A stretch of DNA of 64,000 nucleotides from Mesorhizobium sp. LHD-90 (GTDB taxonomy: Bacteria > Pseudomonadota > Alphaproteobacteria > Rhizobiales > Rhizobiaceae), in assembly GCF_030929505.1 (NCBI RefSeq), contig NZ_JAVFVV010000003.1:310001-374000 (forward strand), given 5' to 3'. Numbering within the stretch: the first letter of the stretch is position 1; each line of letters opens with the position of its first letter. The notes beneath the pieces were generated by a model. That model was not told where the DNA came from, did not search any database, and was given only the letters and a program-made list of their open reading frames with translations. The position numbers were made by a program, and so were the translations under genes. Below are positions 1 through 8,019 of this stretch, in pieces.

Positions 1-1786
1 CCGGCGCTTCGGCCGAGCGGTCGTTCTTCCACATCTCGGTGTAGCCGGATTCTTCCAGAATGGTTTCCGCAAGCTCGGTGTGCGGGCTGGTCTCCAGAAG
101 CTCCTGCCAGCGGGAAAAATTCGCGGCGATCTGGCGGAGTGCTGCGCGCGGTTTTGGCTTCATCTCGTCGCTTTCCGCGAGCTTTTCGGCGGCGGCGAGC
201 ATCGGGATGCCCAGCGCGCGGGCGGTGTCGTGGACCTGGCGGATCGCCGCCTCGCCCAGGCCGCGCTTCGGCACGTTGACGATGCGCTCGAAGGCGAGGT
301 CGTCGGCGGGCTGGGCGACGACGCGGAGATACGCCATGGCGTCGCGGATTTCCTGGCGCTCGTAGAAACGCGGGCCGCCGATGACGCGGTAGTTGAGGCC
401 GAGCGTGACGAAACGGTCCTCGAACTCGCGCATCTGGAAGGAGGCGCGCACCAGGATCGCCATGTCGTTCAAGAGGTGGCCCTGGCGCTGGTACTGCTCG
501 ATGGTCTCGCCGACGGCGCGGGCTTCCTCCTCGGAGTCCCAGGCGGCGTGGACGTTGACCTTGCCCTCTTCGGGGTCGTCGCGGTCGGTGAACAGGGTTT
601 TGCCCAGCCGGCCCTCGTTGTGGGCGATGAGGTGGGAGGCGGCACCCAATATGTGGGCGGTGGAGCGGTAATTGCGCTCCAGCCTAATGACGGTGGCGCC
701 CGGAAAATCCTTGTCGAAGCGCAGGATGTTGTCGACCTCGGCGCCGCGCCAGCCGTAGATGGACTGATCGTCGTCGCCGACGCAGCAGATGTTTACGGAG
801 GCCTTACCCTCCCCTGGAGGGGGAGGGTCGGACCGTAGGTCCGGGGTGGGGTGTTGGTCGAAGTCACCCCCACCCGTGCCGCTGCGCGGCGCGACCTCCC
901 CCCTCGAGGGGGAGGTGGGGCGCGAACTCGTTGGCCGCTGCGCCAGGAGCCGCAGCCACATGTACTGCGCCGTGTTCGTATCCTGATACTCGTCGACCAA
1001 AATGTATTTGAACCGGCGGTGGTATTCCGCCAGCACGTCGTGGTGCTTTCGGAAGATGCGGATCGGGTGGCAGAGCAGATCGCCGAAATCGCAGGCATTG
1101 AGCGTCGCCAGCCGGTCCTGATAGGCCTTGTAGAGTTCGCGGCCTTTTCCGTTGGCGAAGGCGCGGGCGTCGCCTTCCGCGATCTCGGAGGGTCCGAGCC
1201 CCTTGTTCTTCCAGCCGTCGATCATCTGGGCGAACTGGCGCGCCGGCCAGCGCTTGTCGTCCAGCCCTTCGGCCTGGATGAGCTGTTTGATCAGCCGGAT
1301 CTGGTCGTCGGTATCCAGAATGGTGAAGTCGGAGCGCAGGCCGGCGAGTTCGGCGTGGCGGCGCAGCATTTTTACGCCGATCGAGTGAAAGGTGCCGAGC
1401 CACGGCATGCCCTCGACTTGCTCGCCGACAAGGATGCCGACGCGCTGTTTCATCTCGCGCGCCGCCTTGTTGGTGAAGGTGACGGCGAGGATCTGGCTTG
1501 GCCAGGCGCGGCCGGTGGCAAGGATATGGGCGATGCGGGTGGTGAGCACGCGGGTCTTGCCGGTGCCTGCGCCGGCCAGCACCAGCACCGGGCCCTCGGT
1601 GGTCTCCACCGCCAGCCGCTGCTCCGGGTTCAGGCCGGTGAGATAGGCGGGCGCGCTGTTGTGGCCCTGTCGCGCCGCCATGGCGCGCGCCGCGATGCCG
1701 CCCTGGCTCGAACGCACGGCTTCGCTGCCCGGCGCACGGGGTGCGTCGTCGTCGAAGAACGGGATGTCGTCGGGCTGGCCGGCCAT
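1..1786 (-). CDS. uvrD: ATP-dependent DNA helicase UvrD/PcrA, 3' end outside the window
   Basis: Superfamily 1A 3'-5' DNA helicase for nucleotide excision and mismatch repair. The frame opens at the ATG at 1786 and stays open to base 1, so the C-terminus is missing. Visible motifs in order are Q-motif/Walker A (GAGTGKTR, about residue 72), motif Ia (AVTFTNKAA), the FHSIG segment, Walker B (VDEYQDTN, about 265), motif III (VGDDDQSIYGWRGA, about 333) and motif IV (ERNYRS). Odd feature: between LRLLAQ and VNICCVGDDDQ there are about 47 extra residues (284-330), rich in Pro, Gly, Ser and Arg, encoded by a palindromic repeat at about 800-922. The frame is kept through it. UvrD and PcrA cannot be separated on this part. 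Confidence 0.93.
   Translation of the reverse strand, partial: MAGQPDDIPFFDDDAPRAPGSEAVRSSQGGIAARAMAARQGHNSAPAYLTGLNPEQRLAVETTEGPVLVLAGAGTGKTRVLTTRIAHILATGRAWPSQILAVTFTNKAAREMKQRVGILVGEQVEGMPWLGTFHSIGVKMLRRHAELAGLRSDFTILDTDDQIRLIKQLIQAEGLDDKRWPARQFAQMIDGWKNKGLGPSEIAEGDARAFANGKGRELYKAYQDRLATLNACDFGDLLCHPIRIFRKHHDVLAEYHRRFKYILVDEYQDTNTAQYMWLRLLAQRPTSSRPTSPSRGEVAPRSGTGGGDFDQHPTPDLRSDPPPPGEGKASVNICCVGDDDQSIYGWRGAEVDNILRFDKDFPGATVIRLERNYRSTAHILGAASHLIAHNEGRLGKTLFTDRDDPEEGKVNVHAAWDSEEEARAVGETIEQYQRQGHLLNDMAILVRASFQMREFEDRFVTLGLNYRVIGGPRFYERQEIRDAMAYLRVVAQPADDLAFERIVNVPKRGLGEAAIRQVHDTARALGIPMLAAAEKLAESDEMKPKPRAALRQIAANFSRWQELLETSPHTELAETILEESGYTEMWKNDRSAEAP
800..922. repeat. Palindromic repeat element inserted in frame in uvrD
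   Basis: A compact block of self-complementary segments. These are CCCTCCCCTGGAGGGGGAGGG near 807-827 (imperfect palindrome), GACC/GGTC arms near 830-842, GGGGTGGGGTG facing CACCCCCACC across 842-875, and ACCTCCCCCCTCGAGGGGGAGGT near 894-916. It resembles the small GC-rich intergenic palindromes common in Mesorhizobium genomes, but here it lies inside a coding region. It has no stop in the helicase frame, and its length keeps the downstream frame. Confidence 0.75.
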
Positions 1787-1865
1787 AGACCCCGAATGTA
1801 GTGATTCGGGGCGGAAAGGCTAGGCGAGGTTTCCGTTTTGTACCGAAAGCAAGAGGGGATAGCGA

Positions 1866-1893
1866 AAAGCCAAGGAAGTTTTTCCTTGGCTTT
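1866..1893 (-). terminator. Intrinsic terminator after the ldt-ompA pair
   Basis: A perfect 12-bp inverted repeat (AAAGCCAAGGAA and its complement) with a 4-nt loop. On the minus strand it is followed by a short T run. It lies about 60 nt beyond the stop of the OmpA-like gene, the right place to end that transcript, and before the start of uvrD. Confidence 0.75.
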
Positions 1894-1951
1894 GGCGGCG
1901 CGGCTCGCGCCGGTTCAATCCCGCGGTCCGCGGCAGTCGGTCAGCCCGGCC

Positions 1952-2491
1952 TTACGGGGCGTCGTATTCGTTACGTAGATTGGAGACGACGCGGCGGTTC
2001 TGCACCCGGCAGGCGGTGTCGGTGCAGGCGCGCACGAGGCGTTCCTTGCCGTAGCCCTTGGCCCACATGCGCTTGCGGTCGACGCCCTTGGAGGCGAGGT
2101 AATTCAACACCGCGTCGGCGCGCTTCTGCGACAACGCCTCCTGGGCGGATTCCGAGCCCGGATCGTCGGCGAAACCCTGCAGCTTCATCAGCCAGCGCGG
2201 ATTCTGCTGCATGAACGCGGCCTGCTTGTCGAGCGTGGCGCGGGCGACCGAGTCGAGTTCGGCCGAGCCGGAGGTGAAAAAGGTGCGGCGGCCGACATTG
2301 AGGATGAAATCCTCCTCGCTGCCGGGCCCTGCATTGGCGAAGCCGGCGGCCGGGTCGTTGGTGTTGCCGACCTCGTTGGGGTTGACGCCCGGGGCCTCCG
2401 GCGTTTCCAGTTTCGCGGTAGTGCAGGCAGCAAGCGTGACAAGCAGGCCGGCGGCGACAAGCCGCCGCATGGCCTCATAACGGACGATCAT
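1952..2491 (-). CDS. OmpA/Pal-family peptidoglycan-associated lipoprotein
   Basis: 179 residues. A short N-terminal hydrophobic segment ends in a lipobox (LAAC, Cys23), so lipid anchoring in the outer membrane is predicted. After a linker of about 50 residues comes an OmpA C-terminal domain (about 65-172). Its typical features are an FFTSGSAELD strand, the GFADD-SE turn and a LSQKRADAVLNYLASKGV helix followed by a GYGKE segment, which bind the diaminopimelate of peptidoglycan. Three nucleotides of codon 8 give a second ATG (2470) that would shorten the signal; I cannot decide between them. It follows the L,D-transpeptidase gene by 11 nt, so the two cell-wall genes are probably one transcript. 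It is not the Tol-Pal system copy, since no tol genes are near. Confidence 0.85.
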   Translation of the reverse strand: MIVRYEAMRRLVAAGLLVTLAACTTAKLETPEAPGVNPNEVGNTNDPAAGFANAGPGSEEDFILNVGRRTFFTSGSAELDSVARATLDKQAAFMQQNPRWLMKLQGFADDPGSESAQEALSQKRADAVLNYLASKGVDRKRMWAKGYGKERLVRACTDTACRVQNRRVVSNLRNEYDAP

Positions 2492-2502
2492 CGGCGGCGA
2501 TC

Positions 2503-3177
2503 CTACTCGGCTTCCAGTTCTTCGGGTTTGGCGATGGACCGCTGCGCCTGTTCGGCGAGGTGCGGCAGCACCTGCACGGCGGTGCCGATCGGGCAGCGCT
2601 GGTAGAGGTCGATCGCATCCTCGTTGAACATGCGGATGCAGCCGGAGGAGGCGTCCGTGCCGATGCTCCAGGGAGCGATGGTGCCGTGGAAACGGTAGCC
2701 GGTGTCGGCGCCGTCGCGGTGCAGATACATGGCGCGGGGACCGAGCGGATTCTTCGGCGAACCGCCTTCGACGAAGGCCGGCAGTTCAGGATGGCGCTTG
2801 CGCATTTCCGGCGGCGGGGTCCATTTCGGCCACAGCGCCTTGCGGTCGATGGTGGAGCGGCCGAACCACTGGAAACCTTCCTTGCCGACGCCGACGCCGT
2901 AGCGGATCGCCGTCTTGTTCTCCATGATCACGTAGAGGAAGTGGTTGCGTGTATCGACGACGATGGTGCCTTGCGGCTCGCTCGACTTGAATTTTACGAC
3001 CTGGCGATGCCACTTCTTGTTGATCTTCTTGAAATTGGTGGCGCGGAAGGTGATGCCATTGTCGGTGAGCGTGCCGGCGAAATAGGAGGAAGCCTGGGCA
3101 TGCGCCTCGGCACCGGCAAAACCGGTAGCCACGGCGGCCATCCCGCCCAGCATGACTTCTCGTCTTGACAGAATCAT
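2503..3177 (-). CDS. L,D-transpeptidase (YkuD fold), Tat-exported
   Basis: Periplasmic cross-linking enzyme that forms 3-3 peptidoglycan links or attaches outer-membrane proteins to the wall. The chosen ATG at 3177 begins a twin-arginine signal (SRREVMLGG, hydrophobic stretch, AHA-QA cleavage region). A TTG six codons upstream (3195) is possible. The YkuD domain covers about residues 65-205 and has the catalytic signature HGT then SSGCIRM, in which the Cys of SGC is the nucleophile. Residues before it (VVDTRNHFLYVI, GVGVGKEGFQW) fit the family. It is the first gene of a minus-strand pair with the OmpA-like lipoprotein and is divergent from the phosphoesterase at 3363. Confidence 0.92.
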   Translation of the reverse strand: MILSRREVMLGGMAAVATGFAGAEAHAQASSYFAGTLTDNGITFRATNFKKINKKWHRQVVKFKSSEPQGTIVVDTRNHFLYVIMENKTAIRYGVGVGKEGFQWFGRSTIDRKALWPKWTPPPEMRKRHPELPAFVEGGSPKNPLGPRAMYLHRDGADTGYRFHGTIAPWSIGTDASSGCIRMFNEDAIDLYQRCPIGTAVQVLPHLAEQAQRSIAKPEELEAE

Positions 3178-3362
3178 CGGCAATCGACCCCTCAAACCTT
3201 CCGATGGCCGCGAAGCATAAAGAAGAGTCGTTTCGGTTCAATCGGAAATCGGCCCTTTTTCCAAAGAGATGGCCGAGTGTCACCCTGCAGCAACGGGTTG
3301 CCGCAGTTGATCAACTTTCGTGCTGCGGTATTGTCGGCCGGATCACGGGTTGACGATGCACC

Positions 3363-4508
3363 ATGGTAAACAAAACCTTGATCGAGGCTTCGTTCGGGTC
3401 CGTCCCGCTGTCGCGGCGGGCACTGATCGGGGGCGCCTTCGCCGCCCTTGGCACGCTTGCCGCGTCGCGGGCGCTCGCACAGACTGGCGCTGTGGCCGGC
3501 GAAACCGACGTGACCTTCCTGTTTTCCAACGACATCCATGCGTGCCGGATGGGGGAGGGGCTGAGCCCCAACTGCGCCGAGGAAGGCAAGACGGACGCCA
3601 ACCTCTTGAAACACATCACGGCGCTGAACGGGCTGGAGCACCGGCATTGGCCGGAAACGGTGAATGGCGCGGCGAGCGGCCTCAAAAGCGCCGGGACCCG
3701 GATCGGCAAGCCGCGCGGGCTGGTGATCGGCGGCGACATGACCGACGACGGCGGCGGGCAGACCGCCTTGCCGCACGAGGGGCCGCAACTCCTGCAGTTC
3801 GGCCACCGCTACCATGAGGGTGCCGGTCCTGACAGGGTTCATTTCCCTGTGTATCTCGGCCTCGGCAATCACGACCTCGACCAGGACGGCCTGCCGCCCG
3901 ACATCCACTGGTACCGGCGCGAGCTGCGCGACTATGTCGAGCTGAACCACCGGCCGGGCGTGTTCTTCAAGCCGCCGGTGCCGGCAGGCAATTATGACGT
4001 CCATTCCGACTGCTATTCGTGGAACTGGGGCCGGCTGCATCTCGTACAGGCGCATCGTTTTGCCGGTGATACGAACAAGGGTGCGGTCAGCGCGCTGCCG
4101 TGGCTGAAGAACGATCTCGCCACCCATGCCGGCGACGGAAGGCCGGTGGTGATCTTCCAGCACTATGGCTGGGACCCGTTCTCGCTGGAGCGCTGGGACC
4201 CCGACAAGACCACTTTCGACGACGAAGGCAGCGGCGCGCCGCACTGGTGGAGCGACGCGGATCGCCGCGCCATGCTCGGCGTGCTGGAAGGCTACAACGT
4301 CGCCGGCATCTTCCATGGCCACCAGCACGAGACGCCGATGATTTACCGGCGCGACGGGCTCGACCTCTTCAAGCCGAAGGCGGCCTATATGGGGGGCTTT
4401 GCGCTGGTCCGCGTCACCGGCGCCTTCATGGACGTGGTCCTCGGCGAGGCGTCCGGCCCGCAAGGCCAGGTGATTTTCACCGACGCCTTCAGCAAAACGC
4501 TCGGCTGA
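3363..4508 (+). CDS. Tat-exported calcineurin-like metallophosphoesterase
   Basis: 381 residues. The N-terminal signal is SRRALIGG followed by a hydrophobic stretch ending ASRALAQ, so export in folded state to the periplasm is predicted. The metallophosphoesterase motifs appear in order: FSNDIHACR (a DxH-type first motif), GGDMTDDG, GLGNHDLDQ, FQHYGWD and FHGHQHE. These supply the Asp, Asn and His ligands of a di-metal centre. The substrate is unknown. Related secreted proteins act on phosphomonoesters or phosphodiesters, and the large HYGWDPFSLERWD region before the last motif is not diagnostic. The gene stands alone between a divergent L,D-transpeptidase and a downstream hydrolase 94 nt away. 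Confidence 0.85.
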   Translation: MVNKTLIEASFGSVPLSRRALIGGAFAALGTLAASRALAQTGAVAGETDVTFLFSNDIHACRMGEGLSPNCAEEGKTDANLLKHITALNGLEHRHWPETVNGAASGLKSAGTRIGKPRGLVIGGDMTDDGGGQTALPHEGPQLLQFGHRYHEGAGPDRVHFPVYLGLGNHDLDQDGLPPDIHWYRRELRDYVELNHRPGVFFKPPVPAGNYDVHSDCYSWNWGRLHLVQAHRFAGDTNKGAVSALPWLKNDLATHAGDGRPVVIFQHYGWDPFSLERWDPDKTTFDDEGSGAPHWWSDADRRAMLGVLEGYNVAGIFHGHQHETPMIYRRDGLDLFKPKAAYMGGFALVRVTGAFMDVVLGEASGPQGQVIFTDAFSKTLG

Positions 4509-4602
4509 CCGGCGGCGCGGAAAAGTTTCACGAAGCCTTGACTGGACGCGATCAGGCCAGCGCCTATCTTCCCGAACCTTACAATCTCCACGGGAGCGAG
4601 CC

Positions 4603-5481
4603 ATGGACAAGCCTGTCATCACCCAGGCGATGATCGACGCCTATGACGAATACACGCATCTGACGCTCGACCGGCGTGGCTTCATGGAAAGGCTTTCCAA
4701 GCTGGCAGGCTCTGGTGCTGCTGCTGCTGTCATCGTGCCGATGCTGGCGGCGAACTCGGCCCAGGCTGCAATCGTCGCCGAGGACGATCCGCGGCTGAAG
4801 GCCGAGGATGTTTCCTGGCCTGGCGCCGACGGGGAGATGAAGGGTTATCTGGTGCGGCCGGCCGACCAGACCAACAAGCTCGGTTCGGTGATCGTCATCC
4901 ACGAGAACAGGGGCCTCAACGCCCATACCAAGGACGTTGCGCGGCGTGTCGCGCTGGAAGGTTTCGACGCGCTCGCCGTGGATTTCCTGTCGCCGCTTGG
5001 CGGCACGCCCCCCGACGAGGAGAAGGCGCGTGAAATGTTCTCGCAGCTCGATCCGGCCAAGACGGCGGCGAACGGCGTGGCGACGGTGACCTGGCTGAAG
5101 GGCCAGGACTGGTCGAACGGAAAAGTCGGCGCGGTCGGCTTCTGCTGGGGCGGCGGCACGGTGAACAATCTTGCCATCGCTTCGCCGGACCTTGTCGCCG
5201 GCGTCGCCTATTACGGCGCGCAGCCCAAGGATGCCGCCGCGATCGCCAACGTCAAGGCGGCGCTGCTGCTGCACTATGCCGGGCAGGACGAACGCATCAA
5301 TGCCGGCATCGATGCCTACAAGGCGGCGCTGACGGCGGCCGGCAAGGAGTTCACCGTCTATGTCTATGACGGCGCGCAGCACGCCTTCAACAACGATACG
5401 TCGGAGGCGCGCTACAACAAGGACGCGGCGGAACTCGCCTGGGGAAGGACGATTGCGTTCTTCAAGGAGAAGCTGGCTTAG
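4603..5481 (+). CDS. Dienelactone hydrolase family protein (YghX-like), exported
   Basis: 292-residue alpha/beta-hydrolase of the dienelactone hydrolase family. The long N-terminus (about 55 residues) carries DRRGFMERL before an Ala-rich hydrophobic segment ending NSAQA, which looks like a Tat-type signal. The nucleophile motif is GFCWGGG, where Cys replaces Ser as usual in this family. The acid and base fit the YAGQDERIN and GAQHAFNN segments near the C-terminus. The HENRGLN motif after the first strands is typical. It resembles E. coli YghX in signal and domain order. The real substrate is not known and need not be a dienelactone. RBS-like GGGAGCG precedes the ATG. Confidence 0.87.
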   Translation: MDKPVITQAMIDAYDEYTHLTLDRRGFMERLSKLAGSGAAAAVIVPMLAANSAQAAIVAEDDPRLKAEDVSWPGADGEMKGYLVRPADQTNKLGSVIVIHENRGLNAHTKDVARRVALEGFDALAVDFLSPLGGTPPDEEKAREMFSQLDPAKTAANGVATVTWLKGQDWSNGKVGAVGFCWGGGTVNNLAIASPDLVAGVAYYGAQPKDAAAIANVKAALLLHYAGQDERINAGIDAYKAALTAAGKEFTVYVYDGAQHAFNNDTSEARYNKDAAELAWGRTIAFFKEKLA

Positions 5482-5489
5482 GATGTATC

Positions 5490-5540
5490 GATATTCAGGT
5501 GAGGCTGGCCTGCAAATGGCGGCTTGCAGCGCTTCCGCCT
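5490..5540. repeat. Partial copy of the CAAATGGCGG dispersed repeat
   Basis: The segment GGCCTGCAAATGGCGG followed by AGCGCTTCCG matches the left arm of the repeats near 22294, 24717 and 45507. Only this arm is present. It sits just after the dienelactone hydrolase stop and abuts the end of the small minus-strand gene. Confidence 0.5.
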
Positions 5541-5742
5541 ACCTGCCGGGCCGCAGCCGATTGGATCGCGCGACCTTCAGCACATGGCGCGCGTAGATCA
5601 TCTGCATGGGTATCGGCTTGCCGCGCCTTTCGATCTGGTAGAGTTCGTCGTCGATCATCTTGATCGCCCGCCAGAAGTCGTAGTCGGTCAGCTTCGCGTC
5701 GGACGCAAGGCGCGCCGACATGGTGGCGATATCGAGCTTCAT
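5539..5742 (-). CDS. Small conserved-looking protein of unknown function
   Basis: 67 residues, rich in charged residues with no signal or membrane segment. It reads MKLDIATMSARLASDAKL, then a YDFWRAIKMIDDELYQIERRG stretch, and ends in a basic tail (KVARSNRLRPGR). I do not recognise a named family. The start at 5742 is chosen because GGAG lies about 8 nt upstream; an ATG two codons earlier (5748) overlaps that RBS. Coding is supported by normal codon use and by the lack of any other gene in the interval. The alternating acidic and basic helix (DDELYQIERRGK) suggests a small helical, possibly protein-binding, product. Confidence 0.6.
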   Translation of the reverse strand: MKLDIATMSARLASDAKLTDYDFWRAIKMIDDELYQIERRGKPIPMQMIYARHVLKVARSNRLRPGR

Positions 5743-5883
5743 TCTCATCTCCGGCGAGTCGCAAGTCCGCCCCAAGCGACCCGATTCGATGCCTGGGAGT
5801 CTTCGCGCCGGAGCGTGCCGGATCAACCGGCCGGATCGTTCAAATTGTGCATAAACGGTAACCTTAAGAAATCGCCTCCGTTT

Positions 5884-5891
5884 ATGGTTAA
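5884..5891 (-). promoter_or_regulatory. CtrA-type half site (TTAACCAT) upstream of the small gene
   Basis: On the minus strand the bases read TTAACCAT, about 145 nt before the start of the 67-residue protein, in a locally AT-rich stretch between genes. This octamer is a known Rhizobiales variant of the CtrA box. A single match of this length is weak evidence. Confidence 0.3.
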
Positions 5892-5920
5892 GGAAGGGTA
5901 AATGGCGGTCTGACGCAGCG

Positions 5921-6406
5921 TCAGGAAGATTTGCGCCGGATGCCGATGGAACGCCCGGCGCGCTCCGGCCTGGGCAATGCGGCATGCGCGGCGCGCATGG
6001 CGTCGACCTTTTCGGCGATGTCGGCGGGGTAGGGCGCGACCTTCGGGCCGGCCATGTCGATGTGCAGCGACAGCGATTCCGACGTGGCGGCCAGCCAGCC
6101 GTCGACGTGGCGGATCTCCTGGTAGGCGGTGAAGCGCTTCTCGTCGTGGTCGAGCAACTGGAAACTGACCCGCACCCGGTCGCCGAGATGCAACTCCTGC
6201 ACGTAGCAGATGTGGACTTCCGCTGTGTAGACGGTGAGTTTCCGCTCCTTCGCATAGGCCGGGCCGAGCCCCATCAGTTCGAAAGCCTCGTCCGAGGCGC
6301 GGTCGAACAACACATTGTAATAGGCCATGTTGAGATGGCCGTTGTAGTCGATCCACTCCTCCTGGATGTCCATGATGTCGGAGACGAAGGGAACGGGCAG
6401 GGACAT
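5921..6406 (-). CDS. Hotdog-fold acyl-CoA thioesterase
   Basis: 161 residues from the ATG at 6406; a TTG six codons upstream is less likely. The 4HBT-type signature is clear: EEWIDYNGHLNMAYYNVLFDRASDE contains the Asp-Asn-Gly-His loop and the long central helix, followed by beta strands (VYTAEVHICYVQEL, RVRVSFQLLDHDEKRF). Such enzymes hydrolyse acyl-CoA thioesters. Similar proteins often sit with carnitine genes, but no such gene is adjacent here, so the substrate is open. It is divergent from the FAD enzyme at 6508, with about 100 nt for both promoters. The C-terminal 30 residues (PRPERAGRSIGIRRKSS) are basic and probably disordered. Confidence 0.82.
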   Translation of the reverse strand: MSLPVPFVSDIMDIQEEWIDYNGHLNMAYYNVLFDRASDEAFELMGLGPAYAKERKLTVYTAEVHICYVQELHLGDRVRVSFQLLDHDEKRFTAYQEIRHVDGWLAATSESLSLHIDMAGPKVAPYPADIAEKVDAMRAAHAALPRPERAGRSIGIRRKSS

Positions 6407-6507
6407 GGGCAACGGCTCTCTCAAAAGCTGGACAAGATGCTGGCTCTGGGCTTAGGCGAACATAAAGTTCGGCGGAAGCCGTCGATCGCCCATTCGCGGA
6501 GGAAAAC

Positions 6508-7911
6508 ATGGCTTTGAGCGACCTGCGGCAGGTTCCGCGCAACGAGGAGGGCGTCGGCATCGTGCTTGGCGTGCTCAAGCAGCGTTTTGGCGAGCGCTTC
6601 CAGACTGGCAAGTCGATCCGCGAACAGCATGCCCACACGACCACCTACATTCCGAATCAGGCGCCGGACGGGGTGGTGTTTCCGGAAAGCAGCGAGGAAG
6701 TGCAAGAGGTTGTCAAACTCTGCGCCGGGCATCGCGTGCCGGTGATCGCCTACGGCACCGGCACGTCGCTGGAAGGCCACGTCAACGCGCCCGGCGGCGG
6801 CATCTCGCTCGACACGTCGCGCATGAACCGGATTCTTGCCGTGCATGCGGAAGACCTCGACTGCATCGTCGAGCCCGGCGTGACGCGCGAGGCGCTGAAC
6901 GCCCATCTGCGTGACACCGGCCTGTTCTTTCCGATCGATCCGGGCGCCAACGCCAGCCTGGGCGGCATGGCGGCGACCCGCGCCTCCGGCACCAACGCCG
7001 TGCGCTATGGCACCATGCGCGAGAACGTGCTGGCGCTGACGGCGGTTCTGGCCGACGGCAGTGTTATCAGCACCGGCCGGCGGGCAAAGAAAAGCTCGGC
7101 CGGCTACGATTTGACGCGGCTGATGGTCGGTTCGGAAGGTACGCTCGGGATCATCACCTCGCTGACGCTGAAACTTTTCGGCATTCCGCAGGCGATTTCG
7201 GGCGGGGTCTGCCCGTTTCCAAGCATCGAAAAGGCCTGCGAGGCGGTGATCGCCACCATCCAGATGGGCATTCCGGTGGCGCGCATCGAACTGGTCAACG
7301 AGGTGCAGATGCGGGCGATGAAGATCTATTCGAAGCTCGACTATCCGGAATCGCCCTGCCTGTTCGTCGAGTTCCATGGCAGCGACAGCGGCGTCGCCGA
7401 GCAGGCGGAAATGTTCGGCGAGATCGCCGCCGATTACGGCGGCGGGCCGTTCCAGTGGACCAAGGTGGCCGAGGAGCGGGCTAAGCTGTGGAAGGCGCGG
7501 CACGACGCCTACTGGTCGGCGCTGACGCTGAGGCCGGGCGCGAAGAGCCTGTCGACGGATACCTGCGTGCCGATCTCGCGCCTGGCCGAATGCATCGCCG
7601 AGACCCAGGCCGACATAGACGCGATGGGGCTGATCGCGCCGATCGTCGGCCATGTCGGCGACGGCAACTTTCACGTCGTGCTGCTGATCGACCCTGCGAG
7701 CCCAAGCGAGATCGAGCAGATGGAAAAATTCGTCGCGCGGCTGAACATGCGGGCGATCGGCATGGACGGCACCTGCACCGGCGAGCATGGCATCGGCCAG
7801 GGCAAGATGGGTTTTCTTGAGCACGAGGTCGGCCACAGCGTCGAGGTGATGCGGGCGATCAAGGCGACGCTGGACCCGAATGGGATTTTGAATCCAGGGA
7901 AGATTTTCTGA
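6508..7911 (+). CDS. FAD-binding oxidoreductase, D-lactate dehydrogenase (cytochrome)/GlcD type
   Basis: 467 residues of the VAO/PCMH flavoprotein superfamily. The FAD domain spans about 40-220, with YGTGTSLEGH, the VEPGVTREALN segment, DPGANASLGGMAATRASGTNAVRYG and the LMVGSEGTLGIIT motif. The C-terminal cap includes the metal- and substrate-binding HVGDGNFHV and GTCTGEHGIGQGK motifs. These define D-2-hydroxyacid dehydrogenases of the LDHD/GlcD group, which pass electrons from D-lactate or a similar acid to cytochrome c or quinone. The length fits a single-subunit D-lactate dehydrogenase better than the GlcDEF complex, and no glcE or glcF is adjacent. An RBS (GGAGGA) precedes the ATG. Confidence 0.9.
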   Translation: MALSDLRQVPRNEEGVGIVLGVLKQRFGERFQTGKSIREQHAHTTTYIPNQAPDGVVFPESSEEVQEVVKLCAGHRVPVIAYGTGTSLEGHVNAPGGGISLDTSRMNRILAVHAEDLDCIVEPGVTREALNAHLRDTGLFFPIDPGANASLGGMAATRASGTNAVRYGTMRENVLALTAVLADGSVISTGRRAKKSSAGYDLTRLMVGSEGTLGIITSLTLKLFGIPQAISGGVCPFPSIEKACEAVIATIQMGIPVARIELVNEVQMRAMKIYSKLDYPESPCLFVEFHGSDSGVAEQAEMFGEIAADYGGGPFQWTKVAEERAKLWKARHDAYWSALTLRPGAKSLSTDTCVPISRLAECIAETQADIDAMGLIAPIVGHVGDGNFHVVLLIDPASPSEIEQMEKFVARLNMRAIGMDGTCTGEHGIGQGKMGFLEHEVGHSVEVMRAIKATLDPNGILNPGKIF

Positions 7912-7923
7912 GGGCTACAGGCG

Positions 7924-8019
7924 AGAAAATCCGGGGACAGTTTACTTAATTCCCGAACGAAGGGCGCTCGCATTTCGGCGGCGCGACCCGGAATTAAGTA
8001 AACTGTCCCCGGATTTTCT
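7924..8019. repeat. Perfect 30-bp inverted repeat, REP-like element and likely bidirectional terminator
   Basis: Arms 7924-7953 and 7990-8019 are exact complements of each other around a 36-nt centre that itself holds shorter complementary GC-rich pieces. The arm core is CCGGGGACAGTTTACTTAAT. It fills the space between two convergent genes, and its right edge touches the stop codon of the glycosyltransferase gene. GGGGACAG-type palindromes are known next to REP-associated tyrosine transposases (RAYTs). No transposase is in the window, so mobilisation in trans is inferred. Confidence 0.8.

Noticed and set aside
1895-1940. GGTTCAATCCCG, like a tRNA T-loop
   Set aside because: The flanking bases do not form a 5-bp T-stem, and no acceptor, D or anticodon arm can be drawn.
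3192-4622. Long minus-strand frame of 476 codons opposite the phosphoesterase
   Set aside because: It is antisense to a gene with clear motifs and signal peptide, and its product is Arg/Ala/Val-rich without recognisable domains, as expected from the complementary frame of high-GC DNA.
6421-7836. Minus-strand frame of 471 codons opposite the D-lactate dehydrogenase-like gene
   Set aside because: The plus strand has FAD motifs across its full length; the antisense product has none.
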